Assembly: GCF_003865135.1 (NCBI RefSeq) | Contig: NZ_BHZC01000001.1 | Location: forward strand, 2,666,001 to 2,730,000 | Length of the DNA: 64,000 nucleotides | Source of the DNA: Streptomyces chrestomyceticus JCM 4735 | Lineage (GTDB): Bacteria; Actinomycetota; Actinomycetes; Streptomycetales; Streptomycetaceae | Direction: 5' to 3' | In this document: piece after piece, positions 1 to 8,091 of the stretch | How the letters are laid out: every line of letters starts with the position of its first letter | How positions within the stretch are numbered: the stretch's first letter is position 1 | Translations under genes and position numbers: made by a program | Notes under the pieces: generated by a model | Seen by the model: the letters and a program-made list of their open reading frames with translations, nothing else | What the model was told of the DNA's origin: nothing | Database searches by the model: none

Positions 1-46
1 GCAGATCGAGCACCCATACGACCTCACCGGGCAGCGTCAGCGCCAC
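1..46 (-). CDS. WXG100-like/ESX-associated protein, N-terminal fragment
   Basis: Only the first 15 codons are inside the window; the gene continues past the left edge. A GTG at 46-44 follows a strong GGGAGGAGG ribosome site at about 52-60 on the minus strand. The start reads VALTLPGEVVWVLDL. From memory, this kind of opening (hydrophobic, then W-V-L-D) is typical of long Streptomyces WXG100-like and ESX-linked polymorphic-toxin proteins. It lies 30 bases downstream of the small ESX protein gene at 77-418 and is probably cotranscribed with it. Function beyond the type VII context cannot be told from 15 residues. Confidence 0.55.
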   Translation of the reverse strand, partial: MALTLPGEVVWVLDL

Positions 47-76
47 GGCCGCCTCCTCCCGGGACGCCCACCACCG

Positions 77-418
77 TCACAGCCCCCGCGACATCGGGGA
101 CGAGCACGACACCTGCCCGACGAGCCGCACGCCCTCCCCCTCTGCCGCCTCATACCTCCGCGCCATTTCCTGGAGGTTCTCCCCCATTCCCTCCATCCGC
201 TTCCCGAGCGAATCCATGGACGCGAACATGCCGTCCCGGACGGGCTCGTACGCCATGGCGAACGCCTCCGCGAATTCGGCGCCCCGCCACGGCGCGCCCA
301 ACCCCTGCAAGGTGTCGCGCAACCGCTTAGAGGCGCTCCCGAACTCCGCCCCGATATGGACGAACTCCCTGCCCTGACACCTGATCCCATCCGTATCAAC
401 ATCAAATGCCCTGCCCAT
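77..418 (-). CDS. small WXG100-like (EspC-type) type VII secretion protein
   Basis: A 113-residue protein, probably helical, of the size and pattern of type VII (ESX) secretion substrates or their partners. A tryptophan-glycine turn (APWRGAEF, about residues 43-50) resembles the WXG turn between two helices. The C-terminal RRYEAAEG gives the YxxxD/E secretion signal of this family. I chose the ATG at 418-416 because GAGGGGTGG precedes it at suitable spacing and the upstream in-frame extension looks non-coding. The gene probably heads a short operon with the truncated gene at 1-46. It could instead be the cognate chaperone of a toxin encoded to the left. The family call is fairly sure; the exact role is not. 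Confidence 0.7.
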   Translation of the reverse strand: MGRAFDVDTDGIRCQGREFVHIGAEFGSASKRLRDTLQGLGAPWRGAEFAEAFAMAYEPVRDGMFASMDSLGKRMEGMGENLQEMARRYEAAEGEGVRLVGQVSCSSPMSRGL

Positions 419-832
419 GACCCAGCCACCCCTCGAACAATTAACCGGCGAAAGAGGCGACGAAATCACCGCCCCCTGATGAAGTGCCGCGAGCCTTCCA
501 CCCCACCGCAAGACCGGCAAACAGCCACCCGCCGAGCGCCGCTGCCCCACCTCAGTCGCACCCTCAGCCCCCACTCGCCACACCCCACCGCTCAGACAAT
601 CCGAAGAAACCTTTACCGAGCCACACCCAAGCCCCTCCCGCACGACACCACCCACCCACCCCCGCACCGCCAAACAGTCATCGCCGCACACCCACCCTCA
701 ACAAGCAGCCGCACCCCGACCAACAACCGAAACAAACAGCGCACACCCACACCAACATCAATCACCACTCATCCGGGCGAACAACGTGCACGCCGCTGAC
801 GCCCCTGCTGCCTCCCCCTCCCCCGTACGCGA
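419..832. other. non-coding gap with strong A/C strand skew
   Basis: No convincing gene lies between the small ESX gene and the terminator at 833-864. About 560-780 is very rich in A and C on the plus strand, with few G or T, so plus-strand frames stay open by lack of T; their translations look like random Pro/His/Thr-rich text. The promoter of the 77-418 gene should lie near 430-480, where the minus strand has a TTAATT hexamer, but I could not fix a -35 element. Confidence 0.6.
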
Positions 833-864
833 AGAGGGACCCGCAACGTGCTGCGGGCCCCTCT
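833..864 (-). terminator. stem-loop terminator after mycosin-like protease 1
   Basis: Arms of 13 bases at 833-845 and 852-864 pair except for one A/C mismatch, with a 6-base loop. It starts 19 bases past the stop of the protease gene at 883. Confidence 0.75.
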
Positions 865-882
865 CCCAGTGACGCGACGCGA

Positions 883-2247
883 CTACTGCCCCGGCGGCTG
901 GGCAGGCGGAGGCGACGTGTAGGAACCGTAGGACCCGTATGGGTTGGGCTGCTGCCCATACGGATTCGGCTGCTGCTGATACGGCCCGACCTGCTGCGGC
1001 GGCGGAAAGCCGGCGTGACCTCCGGGCCCTCCAAAACCACCGGGCCCACCGAGACCACCGGGCGGCGGACCACCGTTGTTCTTCTTGCGCCGCACCACGA
1101 CAATGACGACCACCAGAGCCGCCACGAACAGAACCAGCACCACCCCGATGATGACGATCGGAGGAATACCGATCCCGCTACTACCAGCCGCCTTCTGCAC
1201 ACCACTGTCCCCGGTATCGCTACCGCTATTCCCTCCGCCCATCACATCAGCAACTTCCGGAGCCTTGAGCGGCCCGTACTTGGAACCGGCCGGAATGTCC
1301 TGGGTGAGCGCACGGAAAGGGCGGACGATGCCGTAGCCGTACTTGGGGCTTGGCGTGCTGATGTCCGACTTGCCGTCGGGGGTGATCGCGGTTTTCGTCA
1401 GACGATTGGCGACCTGGCCGGCAGTAAGGTCCGGAAACTTGGAACGGACAAGCGCTGCCGCCGCGGACACGTAGGCGGCGGAATCAGACGTACCGTCCGA
1501 CTGCCGGTACTTCCCGCCGAGACCGGCCGAGTAGATGCCCTGTCCTGGAGCCAGAAGCCGGACGTGCTCACCGTAGTTCGAGTTGCGCCACACCTGCCCG
1601 TCCTTGGCCACCGCGCCGACAGCCAGCACGCCGGGTGCGGCCGCGGGATACTGAGGTGCGGAGGTTCCGGCATTTCCGGTGGCGGCCACGAGCAGTACGT
1701 CCTTTGCGAGGGCGTAGCTGATGGCCTTCTTCTCGTCGAGGTCGATGGCGCCCGAACCGAACGACATGTTGACGACCTTGGCCCCTTGGTCGACCGCATA
1801 CCGGAGCGGCTCCGCGAAGCCGGAGGACGTCACGGCGGTCTCCGTACTGTCCGTCATGACCGGAAGTATCTTCGCGTCCGGCGCCAGACCCATGATTCCG
1901 GCAGAGCCGTTGGCGCCGTGCCCATGGCCGGCGATCATCGCGGCCATCGCGGTGCCGTGGGCATCCTCTGTCGGGTGATCTGCTCTCCCGCCCGCACGAG
2001 CGAAGCTCTTCCCTGGGAGGACGTTTCCCTTCAGGTCGGGATGGGCTGCATCGACTCCACTGTCTATGACCGCCACGATCACATTCTTACCCGTGGAATG
2101 CCGGCGAATATCGTCCGCGCCGAACGCACCGAGCGCCCACTGCCCGTCCCTGATGTAATCCGCCGAAGCGGCCGACGCGGTGCCGAGAACCAGCGCTCCC
2201 GCCAAGACCGCGCCGCTCACCGCACGCAACGTCCGCGTGAAGCTCAT
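883..2247 (-). CDS. mycosin-like S8 serine protease, membrane anchored (copy 1)
   Basis: A 454-residue subtilisin-type protease of the MycP kind, probably acting outside the membrane on type VII substrates or components. A signal peptide covers about residues 1-29. The catalytic triad is Asp62 (VAVIDSGVD), His97 (DAHGTAMA) and Ser254 (GTSDSAAYV), with the oxyanion Asn192 (GNAG). A membrane helix near residue 375 is followed by RRKK and a Pro/Gly/Gln/Tyr-rich tail, presumably cytoplasmic. The serine block is unusual: GTS is followed by D and lacks the usual Met/Ala-Pro. ATG 2247 is chosen because AGGAGAGG lies 8 bases upstream; a GTG three codons earlier overlaps that site. It is a close paralogue of the next gene (2366-3706) in start, triad spacing and tail. 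Confidence 0.88.
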   Translation of the reverse strand: MSFTRTLRAVSGAVLAGALVLGTASAASADYIRDGQWALGAFGADDIRRHSTGKNVIVAVIDSGVDAAHPDLKGNVLPGKSFARAGGRADHPTEDAHGTAMAAMIAGHGHGANGSAGIMGLAPDAKILPVMTDSTETAVTSSGFAEPLRYAVDQGAKVVNMSFGSGAIDLDEKKAISYALAKDVLLVAATGNAGTSAPQYPAAAPGVLAVGAVAKDGQVWRNSNYGEHVRLLAPGQGIYSAGLGGKYRQSDGTSDSAAYVSAAAALVRSKFPDLTAGQVANRLTKTAITPDGKSDISTPSPKYGYGIVRPFRALTQDIPAGSKYGPLKAPEVADVMGGGNSGSDTGDSGVQKAAGSSGIGIPPIVIIGVVLVLFVAALVVVIVVVRRKKNNGGPPPGGLGGPGGFGGPGGHAGFPPPQQVGPYQQQPNPYGQQPNPYGSYGSYTSPPPAQPPGQ

Positions 2248-2271
2248 GCCGTACACCTCTCCTGAAACAAG

Positions 2272-2305
2272 ACGGGTCCCACAGCCCGAGGACTGTGGGA
2301 CCCGT
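2272..2305 (-). terminator. stem-loop between the two mycosin-like proteases
   Basis: A perfect 13-base stem (2272-2284 with 2293-2305) and 8-base loop; on the minus strand it is followed by CTTGTTTC, so it can act as an intrinsic terminator of the 2366-3706 gene. It sits just ahead of the ribosome site of protease copy 1, and a near-copy occupies the same place ahead of copy 2. Confidence 0.75.
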
Positions 2306-2365
2306 GGGGAAAGGCTCCCGCGAAGAAGAATCCGGCGACGGAGCCTGCCCAAGCTCACATGTCTA

Positions 2366-3706
2366 CTACTGGCCCGGAGGCTGGTTGGGCGGCGCCGGCG
2401 GCGGATAGCCGCCGGGAGCGCCGGACTGCTGATAGGGGCCAGCCTGCTGGTAAGGACCCGGCTGCTGGTAGGGGCCAGGCTGCTGCGGCGGGTAGTAGCC
2501 CGGCCCGCCGGGGCCGCCGTAACCGCCACCGGGGGGCGGGCCGTTACGCTTCTTCTTCCGCTTCTTCACCAAGACGACGATCGTGGTGATGATCGCCAGG
2601 ACAATGAGCGAGAAGGCCGCAATACCAATGGCTGCCTTGGTGTTGCTGTTGTCTTCTTCTTCCTTCCAGCGGTCCTGGTCCGCACCTCCGTTGGAAGGCT
2701 GCTCCTGCCCCTGGGCTGTGGGGGCCTTGAGCGGGCCGTTCTTCGGTCCGGCGGGGATGTCTTTGGTGAGGGCTTCGTACGGACGGATGATCCCGTACCC
2801 GTAGTACGCGTCCGGGGCCGTTCCTGAAGCCGCCGACGGGAACTTCGCGGTCTTGATGAGCCGATTCGCCACCTGTCCTGCGGTCAGGTCCGGGAACTTC
2901 GACCGGATGAGCGCTGCGGCGCCGGACACGTATGCGGTCGCGTCAGACGTTCCACGGGTGTACTGATACGGCTGGCTGGCAGCCGCCGAACGAATGCCTT
3001 TACCTGGAGCACTCAGAAGAAGGTGCGGTCCGTGGTTCGAGTTCTCCCACACCTTCCCTTCCTGATTCACCGCCCCGACAGCCAGCACGCCCGGCTCTGC
3101 CGCCGGGTAGTAGCTGTAGCTCGACCCGCTGTTACCCGAACCCGCAATCAGCAGGACATCCTTGGAGGCCGCGTAAGCGACTGCCTGCTTCTCGTCGTCC
3201 CGGAGCGATCCCACACCGGCGAACGACATGTTCACCACTTTGGCGCCCTGGTCTACCGCATACCGCAACGGTTCAGCCATGCTGTTGGAAAGGGTATTGC
3301 CGTCCGAGTCCCAGGTCTTGATGGGCAGGATCTTCGCATCAGGGGCCAGGCCTTTGACTCCTTGGCTGCCGCCACTCCCGTGCCCGTGGCCAGCGATGAC
3401 TGAGGCCATACCCGTGCCGTGGTTGTTCCGGGTTTCGCGGTCAGCCGGGTCCCCACTGGAAAAATTCTTGCCAGGGAGCACGTTGCCTGTCAGGTCCGGG
3501 TGGCTCCCGTTCACGCCGTTGTCGATGACGGCGACGGTGACGCCTTTTCCGGTGGACTGTGACCACGCCTTGCTCGCGCTCAGATAGCTGAGTGCCCACT
3601 GATCGTCTCTGACCTGGTCTGCCGCAGCAACCGGCGCGGTGCCGAAGAGCAGCGCTCCCACCACCGCCGCGCCGCTCACCGCACGCAGCGTTCGCGTGAA
3701 GCTCAT
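2366..3706 (-). CDS. mycosin-like S8 serine protease, membrane anchored (copy 2)
   Basis: A 446-residue paralogue of the protease at 883-2247. After a signal peptide (about 1-29) come Asp62 (VAVIDNGVN), His96 (NNHGTGMA), Asn192 (GSGNSG) and Ser254 (RGTSDATAYV). A membrane helix near residue 370 is followed by KKRKKKR and a tail of GPYQQ-type repeats. As in copy 1, the residue after GTS is D, so the pair forms its own subgroup apart from the more canonical mycosin at 5619-6884. ATG 3706 has GGAGAGG 8 bases upstream, and the first ten codons match copy 1. The gene lies in the ESX locus between two hairpins, so it may form a unit of its own. Substrate unknown; protease assignment is firm. Confidence 0.9.
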   Translation of the reverse strand: MSFTRTLRAVSGAAVVGALLFGTAPVAAADQVRDDQWALSYLSASKAWSQSTGKGVTVAVIDNGVNGSHPDLTGNVLPGKNFSSGDPADRETRNNHGTGMASVIAGHGHGSGGSQGVKGLAPDAKILPIKTWDSDGNTLSNSMAEPLRYAVDQGAKVVNMSFAGVGSLRDDEKQAVAYAASKDVLLIAGSGNSGSSYSYYPAAEPGVLAVGAVNQEGKVWENSNHGPHLLLSAPGKGIRSAAASQPYQYTRGTSDATAYVSGAAALIRSKFPDLTAGQVANRLIKTAKFPSAASGTAPDAYYGYGIIRPYEALTKDIPAGPKNGPLKAPTAQGQEQPSNGGADQDRWKEEEDNSNTKAAIGIAAFSLIVLAIITTIVVLVKKRKKKRNGPPPGGGYGGPGGPGYYPPQQPGPYQQPGPYQQAGPYQQSGAPGGYPPPAPPNQPPGQ

Positions 3707-3728
3707 GCCGTACACCTCTCCTCTGCAG

Positions 3729-3764
3729 GACGGGGCCCACAGCCCTAGGACTGCGGGCCCCGTC
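3729..3764 (-). terminator. stem-loop upstream of mycosin-like protease 2
   Basis: Arms 3729-3742 and 3751-3764 pair over 14 bases with one mismatch. It lies downstream of the stop of the PPE-like gene (3800) and just before the ribosome site of protease copy 2. Its position and partial sequence match the hairpin at 2272-2305. Confidence 0.65.
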
Positions 3765-3799
3765 TCGGTTCCGCCGGCTACTACTGGGCCAGATCGGCC

Positions 3800-5287
3800 T
3801 TACTCGATGACCTTCGGCGCCACATTACGCTCCGGCGTCCAGGTCTCCTCGTCTTCCACGAGGTAGTCGGGACGCTCGCCGTTCGGGCCCTTCTCCTTGC
3901 CCTTGCCGCCGTGTGCGCCCGGCATTCCGGCCATGCCCGCCGGGCGACGGCCGCCGCCGGTGCCGGACTGCGTACCGCCACGGCTACGGTGCAGGCCCGA
4001 GCCGCCCTGGCCGCCGGTGCCGGTCTTGCCACCGGTACCGCCGACGACGCCGCCCTTCTGCCGGGCCAGCGCCCCTCCGCGTCCGGCTGCGGCGCCCTTG
4101 GCTCCGCCACCCGCGCCGGCCGCGCCTCCCATGCCCGGTGCGCCGGCACGTCCGCTGCGGGAGCCGGCACCGGCGGCTCCGCCGCCGCCCGTACCCGACC
4201 GGCCGGTCATCGTGCCACCGGGCATGCCGCCACCCGGAATGCCCGTCGCTCCGGAGCCGCCGCCGCTCACATGACCGCCGCCTCCGCCGACGCCGCTCAG
4301 GCCCCCACCACCGGCGAGGCCGCCGCCACCCCCGCCGGTGAGTCCTCCACCGCCGGAGCCGCCGCCGGGGAGGCTGTTGAGGCCGGTCCCCACATGGGGA
4401 AGAGTCGACGTCTTGGGCGGAGTCGTGGTGCCGACACCACCGGAGATGCCTCGCTGACGCGGAGCTTCCAGATCACCGGGGGAGGTGTATCCCGGCCCCT
4501 TCGGGGAAGGAACGGATCCCTTCGGGGCGGACGGCTTGGGGCGGTTGACGACACCGTCCGGAAGGGGGACGAAAGGAGGCGGTGGAGGCGTGTCGTTCTG
4601 CCTCGGCACGTCGTTCTCGCCGACACCGCCACGCTGCGGCTTTCCGATGGCCGCAGCGTTGGACCGGTACGCAGACCCGAGATACTCCATCATGACGGCC
4701 GTCTGAAGCTGACGCTCCTTGCCCTCCGACAGCTCTCCCGAGTTGCCGTTGAGGACGTCCGTGGTGTCCTTGCCCTGCTGAAGTTCGTGGATCGCCTTCG
4801 AGTCGTCGCGTCCACCCTTCGAACCGAAGGTCACCGCTTTGAGTGCGTAGTTGCCCACGGCGTCGAGATTGCTCTCCGTGCTGGAGGGCTTCTCCATCGC
4901 GTCGATCTTCTTCTTGTACTCGTCCAGCGTGTGTCCGACGCCATCCATGACGTGGTGCATGTTGGACGCGTACGGGGCCGCGTTGCCGATGTTCTGGCTG
5001 ATCGTGTTCGCGCGCTGCCGGAATCCCTCGGCGGCCTGACCGCCCCAGTGTTCGAGGACTTCCTTGACGGCGTCGTCGAACTCCTTCCGCAGGCCGCCGC
5101 GCCCGTCTGCACCCACGAGGGTGTCGTGGATCCACTTCCAGTTGACGGCGACCTCTTTGACCTTGCCGGGATCGGCGTGCGCCACCATGGCCTTGAGTTC
5201 GTCCATGTCGCGCTCGTAGAACTTGGTCTCGTGCTTCGCGTAGAAACACCCCTTGTCGGTGGTGACTCCGCCATTGCTCGCCGACAT
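3800..5287 (-). CDS. WXG100/PPE-like type VII secretion protein with Gly-rich tail
   Basis: A 495-residue ESX-associated protein. Residues 1-150 are helical and carry a WXG-type turn (HWGGQAAEGF, Trp81). Residues 230-300 are Pro-rich, and about 300-460 is a long low-complexity Gly/Ala/Arg segment. The C-terminus has the acidic motif YLVEDEETW, which I recall as conserved at the end of many actinobacterial ESX-linked proteins. It is likely a secreted or envelope-exposed substrate or structural partner. It follows the 109-residue gene directly; a GTG overlapping that stop is possible, but ATG 5287 fits the GGGGG site better. The Gly-rich repeats are coding, not a CRISPR or satellite. Confidence 0.8.
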   Translation of the reverse strand: MSASNGGVTTDKGCFYAKHETKFYERDMDELKAMVAHADPGKVKEVAVNWKWIHDTLVGADGRGGLRKEFDDAVKEVLEHWGGQAAEGFRQRANTISQNIGNAAPYASNMHHVMDGVGHTLDEYKKKIDAMEKPSSTESNLDAVGNYALKAVTFGSKGGRDDSKAIHELQQGKDTTDVLNGNSGELSEGKERQLQTAVMMEYLGSAYRSNAAAIGKPQRGGVGENDVPRQNDTPPPPPFVPLPDGVVNRPKPSAPKGSVPSPKGPGYTSPGDLEAPRQRGISGGVGTTTPPKTSTLPHVGTGLNSLPGGGSGGGGLTGGGGGGLAGGGGLSGVGGGGGHVSGGGSGATGIPGGGMPGGTMTGRSGTGGGGAAGAGSRSGRAGAPGMGGAAGAGGGAKGAAAGRGGALARQKGGVVGGTGGKTGTGGQGGSGLHRSRGGTQSGTGGGRRPAGMAGMPGAHGGKGKEKGPNGERPDYLVEDEETWTPERNVAPKVIE

Positions 5288-5289
5288 GG

Positions 5290-5619
5290 TCACTTACCCC
5301 CGGGGTTCAGCGCATTGTGAACGTCGTACTCACGGTCGTGATACGCGTCCTTCGTCTTGGCTGTCTTCTTGCTCAGATCGTCGACGAGGTCGGCGAGCCT
5401 CTTGAGAATCTCCTCGTCCATGAACGCCTTCATTTCGTCATGCGCCCGCCGGAGTTCCTCCTCCTCCCGGAAACCGGTACCCAGTGTCCCGGCCGGCAGG
5501 AACGTACTGTGCCCCGCCTTGCTCTTGGCCTCCGTCATGCTCCTGAGCACCCCGTTGAGCTTGCGCCCGACGGTGTCCAGCGCTTCGAGATCGACGTAGT
5601 ACTCGTCGCTGCTGCCCAT
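5290..5619 (-). CDS. small helical ESX-associated protein (EspC/WXG100-like)
   Basis: A 109-residue, mostly helical protein with no cysteine and no clear WXG; GTGFREEEEL (residues 48-57) sits where the turn would be. YHDRE near residue 93 fits the YxxxD/E type VII secretion signal. Its ATG shares a base with the TAA of the upstream mycosin gene (TAATG), and GGAGGA lies within the end of that gene, so translation is coupled. The following PPE-like gene begins within a few bases. Such pairs often form a secreted heterodimer, so the natural partner is the N-terminal domain of the 3800-5287 protein; this is inference. Confidence 0.75.
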   Translation of the reverse strand: MGSSDEYYVDLEALDTVGRKLNGVLRSMTEAKSKAGHSTFLPAGTLGTGFREEEELRRAHDEMKAFMDEEILKRLADLVDDLSKKTAKTKDAYHDREYDVHNALNPGGK

Positions 5620-6884
5620 TAATGTCCTCCCCGTGTGTTCAAGGTGTTCTTGCGGCGCCAGTCGCGCAGGGCGATCGAGGTGCCGACGACCGTGGCGACG
5701 GCCAGTGCGCCGCCGCCGATGATGTAGATGGCGATGCGGGCTTGGCGTTCCTCGGTGGATTCGCCGATGGTCAGGGCGGCCGCCTGGATGTCGGCGCCGT
5801 TGTCGGCGCGGCCGGAGTCCGTGTCCGGCTTGGGTTCGCCGGTCGGCTTGGTCTTGTCGTTGAGGGCCGCCACGGGGTCGACGACGCCCCAGCCGATGTT
5901 GTGGTCGCGGTTCTTGCGGACGCGTTCGGCGGTCTTCTCCAGGTGCCAGATGATCTCGCGCGGCTGCCACTTCTGGTGTTCGGCGTTGTTGCGGCCGATC
6001 AGGAGGGCCGCGACGCCGGCGGCGTACGGGGCGGCGAAGCTGGTGCCCTGGTCGACGCAGTTGCCGCCGTTGGGGACGGTGGAGACCATGTCCACGCCGG
6101 GGGCGGCGATGTCGACGAAGGAGCCGGCCTGGGAGAAGGGGGCGCGTTCGTTGTTGCGGTCGGAGGCGCCGACGGCCAGGACGTTGGAGTTCTCGAAGGC
6201 GGCGGGGTACATGCTCTGCTCGGCGCCGCTCGCGCCGCCGTTGCCCGCGGAGGCGACGATCAGGACGCCCTTGGCCTCGGCCCGGGTGACCGCGGCGCGC
6301 AGGCCGCTCAGGAGAGCCGGGTTCGCGTTGGTGCCCTGGGAGATGTTGATGATGTCGGCGTTCGCGGCGACCGCGTCGTCTATCGCCTTGGCCAGGCTGG
6401 CGGCCGTACCGCCCTTTTCCTTGTCCGTCTGCTGGAAGGGGATGATCTGCGCCTTGGGGGCCAGGCCGTAGAAGCCGGAGCCGGCCTTCGGGCGGGCGGC
6501 GATGATGCCCGCGACCTTGGTGCCGTGGCCGACCTGGTCCTCGGTGGGCTTGCCCTTCTCGACGTAGCTCTTGCCGCCGGTGATCGCGCCGCGCAACTGT
6601 TCGTTGCCGGAGTCGACGCCGGTGTCGATGACGGCGACCTTGACGCCCTGGCCTTCTCCGTACGCCCACATCTGCCGGGTGAGCAGGCGCTGCAGCGACC
6701 ACGGGGTCTCTTTGATGTCGTCGGTGCCGAACGTGCACTGGCCACTGTTCAGGGGCACGTTCGGGTCCGCGAGCGCCGGCGCTGCCGTCGCGCAGGACAG
6801 TGCGACGGCCGAGGCCGCACCGGCCAGTGCTACCGCCGCGCGTCGGCGGTGCCCGGCTCGGTGACCATTGGCGCGAGATCCCAC
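5619..6884 (-). CDS. mycP: type VII secretion-associated serine protease mycosin
   Basis: A 421-residue S8 protease matching mycosin architecture. Residues 1-39 form a signal peptide with an RRR stretch. The subtilase domain has Asp87 (VAVIDTGVD), His120 (VGHGTKVA), Asn215 (SAGNGG) and Ser282 (GTSFAAPYAAG). A single membrane helix (about 388-408) is followed by a short RDWRRK tail. Cys50 and Cys275 could form the disulfide seen in mycosins. Mycosins stabilise the ESX membrane complex and cleave some substrates. The start is GTG 6884 with GGAGAG about 12 bases upstream. It lies after the esx pair and is translationally coupled to the next gene. Unlike the two paralogues to the left, the serine block is canonical, so this is the likely core mycosin of the system. 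Confidence 0.93.
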   Translation of the reverse strand: MGSRANGHRAGHRRRAAVALAGAASAVALSCATAAPALADPNVPLNSGQCTFGTDDIKETPWSLQRLLTRQMWAYGEGQGVKVAVIDTGVDSGNEQLRGAITGGKSYVEKGKPTEDQVGHGTKVAGIIAARPKAGSGFYGLAPKAQIIPFQQTDKEKGGTAASLAKAIDDAVAANADIINISQGTNANPALLSGLRAAVTRAEAKGVLIVASAGNGGASGAEQSMYPAAFENSNVLAVGASDRNNERAPFSQAGSFVDIAAPGVDMVSTVPNGGNCVDQGTSFAAPYAAGVAALLIGRNNAEHQKWQPREIIWHLEKTAERVRKNRDHNIGWGVVDPVAALNDKTKPTGEPKPDTDSGRADNGADIQAAALTIGESTEERQARIAIYIIGGGALAVATVVGTSIALRDWRRKNTLNTRGGH

Positions 6885-6956
6885 GAGGTGTCTGCTCTCC
6901 GTGTGTGGCGGATTCGGTGAAGGTGAGGGGGAGGAATCGGGGGGGGTGGACTGCGT

Positions 6957-6991
6957 GAGGGCGGGCGCACTGGTGCAGCGCGCCCGCCCTC
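6957..6991 (-). terminator. stem-loop between esx genes and mycP
   Basis: A perfect 12-base stem (6957-6968 with 6980-6991) and 11-base loop between the stop of the esx gene at 7066 and the mycP start. It may terminate or attenuate the abundant esx transcript, as between many esx pairs and their neighbours. Confidence 0.7.
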
Positions 6992-7065
6992 ATTCACTAC
7001 TGTGCGAGCCTTCGTGGCTGCTCAGCCGTTGTGCCGTGACCGTTCCCGTCGGTGGACGGTGCCGG

Positions 7066-7359
7066 TCAGCCGCCCCAGATGCTGGCGTTCTTGGACTCGG
7101 TGCTCTGGTAGTTCTGAGCGGCCTGGTCCAGGGCCTTGGCGATGGCTTCCAAGGTCGAGTGCAGGGAAGCGGCGCGCTGGTCCCACTCGCGCTGGCGGGC
7201 CTGGTAGCCCTCCTGCGCGGCACCTTCCCAGCTTGCGGCGATCTTCTTGACACCCGACTCGAGGTCGTCGAGCTGGGTACGGATGTTGTTGGCCGTTCCG
7301 CGCACGTCGGAGGCGGCCTGGGAGATCGTCGCGAAATTGACGAGGATCTGGCCGGACAT
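7066..7359 (-). CDS. esxB: WXG100 family type VII secretion target
   Basis: A 97-residue WXG100 protein with the helix-turn-helix hairpin fold: the turn is SWEGAAQEGY (Trp44) and the C-terminal secretion signal is NYQSTE. It should be exported as a heterodimer with the neighbouring WXG100 protein (7494-7817). The start ATG 7359 follows a good GAGGAGA site. The gap to the upstream esx gene is 134 bases. EsxA/EsxB naming by position is a convention and could be swapped; the family assignment is firm. Confidence 0.9.
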   Translation of the reverse strand: MSGQILVNFATISQAASDVRGTANNIRTQLDDLESGVKKIAASWEGAAQEGYQARQREWDQRAASLHSTLEAIAKALDQAAQNYQSTESKNASIWGG

Positions 7360-7493
7360 GAAGTCTCCTCGGGGAGTTGAGCTGAGATCGATTCACATGC
7401 CGCAGCAGGCCGGCCGGCCCACGGTCCGCCGGGGCGGTGGGCCGGTGCGTGCTGCGGCGAAGTGGGCGCGCCGCGGTGGGCGGCGCGGTCCCG

Positions 7494-7817
7494 TCATCCG
7501 AAGGGCGAAGCCTGCGCGGAGACGTGGGACATCGTCTGCTGCTGCTCCTCTTCCGAGGCCACGTAGTTCTTCGTGGTCGAGTCGATCGCTTCCTTGATCT
7601 CGTTCAGCAGCTGGTTCAGGCGCTTGGCGTCATCATTCACCTGGGTCTGGAGCTGGTGGTACGAGGTGGCGGCAGCGCCCTTCCACCCGGACGTGATGCC
7701 CTCGACGACCCCGTTCAGGCGAGTGATCTCACCCTGGATCGACTGGTTGACGGAGGAGATACGGCCGCTGAATGCGACCATCTCCTCCTCAGTGGTTGTG
7801 AACTGCTGACCAGCCAT
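7494..7817 (-). CDS. esxA: WXG100 family type VII secretion target
   Basis: A 107-residue WXG100 protein with the turn SGWKGAAATSY (Trp45) and the signal NYVASE near residue 85, followed by a longer tail than its partner. It is first of the esx pair and is preceded by a candidate promoter (7910-7939) and an inverted repeat (7953-7971). GGGGGA lies 9 bases before ATG 7817. It is probably secreted with the 7066-7359 product through the EccB/EccE machinery encoded alongside. In Streptomyces, esx genes of this locus have been linked to sporulation rather than virulence. Confidence 0.9.
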   Translation of the reverse strand: MAGQQFTTTEEEMVAFSGRISSVNQSIQGEITRLNGVVEGITSGWKGAAATSYHQLQTQVNDDAKRLNQLLNEIKEAIDSTTKNYVASEEEQQQTMSHVSAQASPFG

Positions 7818-7909
7818 AAGTCAACGTCCCCCATGAGACTCGTACGTCGTGCCGGGGGACTGACGTGAAGCGGGCCCCCGGTCGGCATCTTCTGTTGACG
7901 CCTTCCGCC

Positions 7910-7939
7910 ACTTTAACCACTCCATACTCCTGTTCCCAA
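7910..7939 (-). promoter_or_regulatory. candidate promoter of the esx genes
   Basis: On the minus strand a TTGGGA -35-like hexamer (7939-7934) and a TAAAGT -10-like hexamer (7915-7910) are separated by 18 bases. This would give a leader of roughly 85 bases before the ATG at 7817. It is one of the few AT-richer spots in the gap between eccB and esxA. Confidence 0.45.
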
Positions 7940-7952
7940 CAGCGGGTGGGCG

Positions 7953-7971
7953 GTTGTGACGGGATCACAAC
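7953..7971. promoter_or_regulatory. inverted repeat, candidate operator of esx promoter
   Basis: Perfect 7-base arms GTTGTGA/TCACAAC spaced by 5 bases, centred about 25 bases upstream of the candidate -35 box. The spacing suits an activator or a dimeric regulator; it resembles Crp- or GntR-type sites but matches neither exactly. Confidence 0.45.
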
Positions 7972-8091
7972 AAAGGCAACTGGCCGCCCGCGAATGCCAT
8001 TTCGATGGAAACGGACAGATGCCTTTGTTTCGGTCAAGCGGACAGGTGAAGCGGCTCCTTCGGATGTGAAGGAACAGTGCGGGTCCGGAGG

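Noticed and set aside
484..2265. A plus-strand open frame of about 590 codons over the gap and protease copy 1
   Set aside because: It is antisense to a clear protease with a full catalytic triad and its start lies in the A/C-rich stretch; no domain is recognisable.
4000..4380. GC-rich short repeats near the left end
   Set aside because: They encode the Gly/Ala-rich tail of the PPE-like ESX protein in frame.
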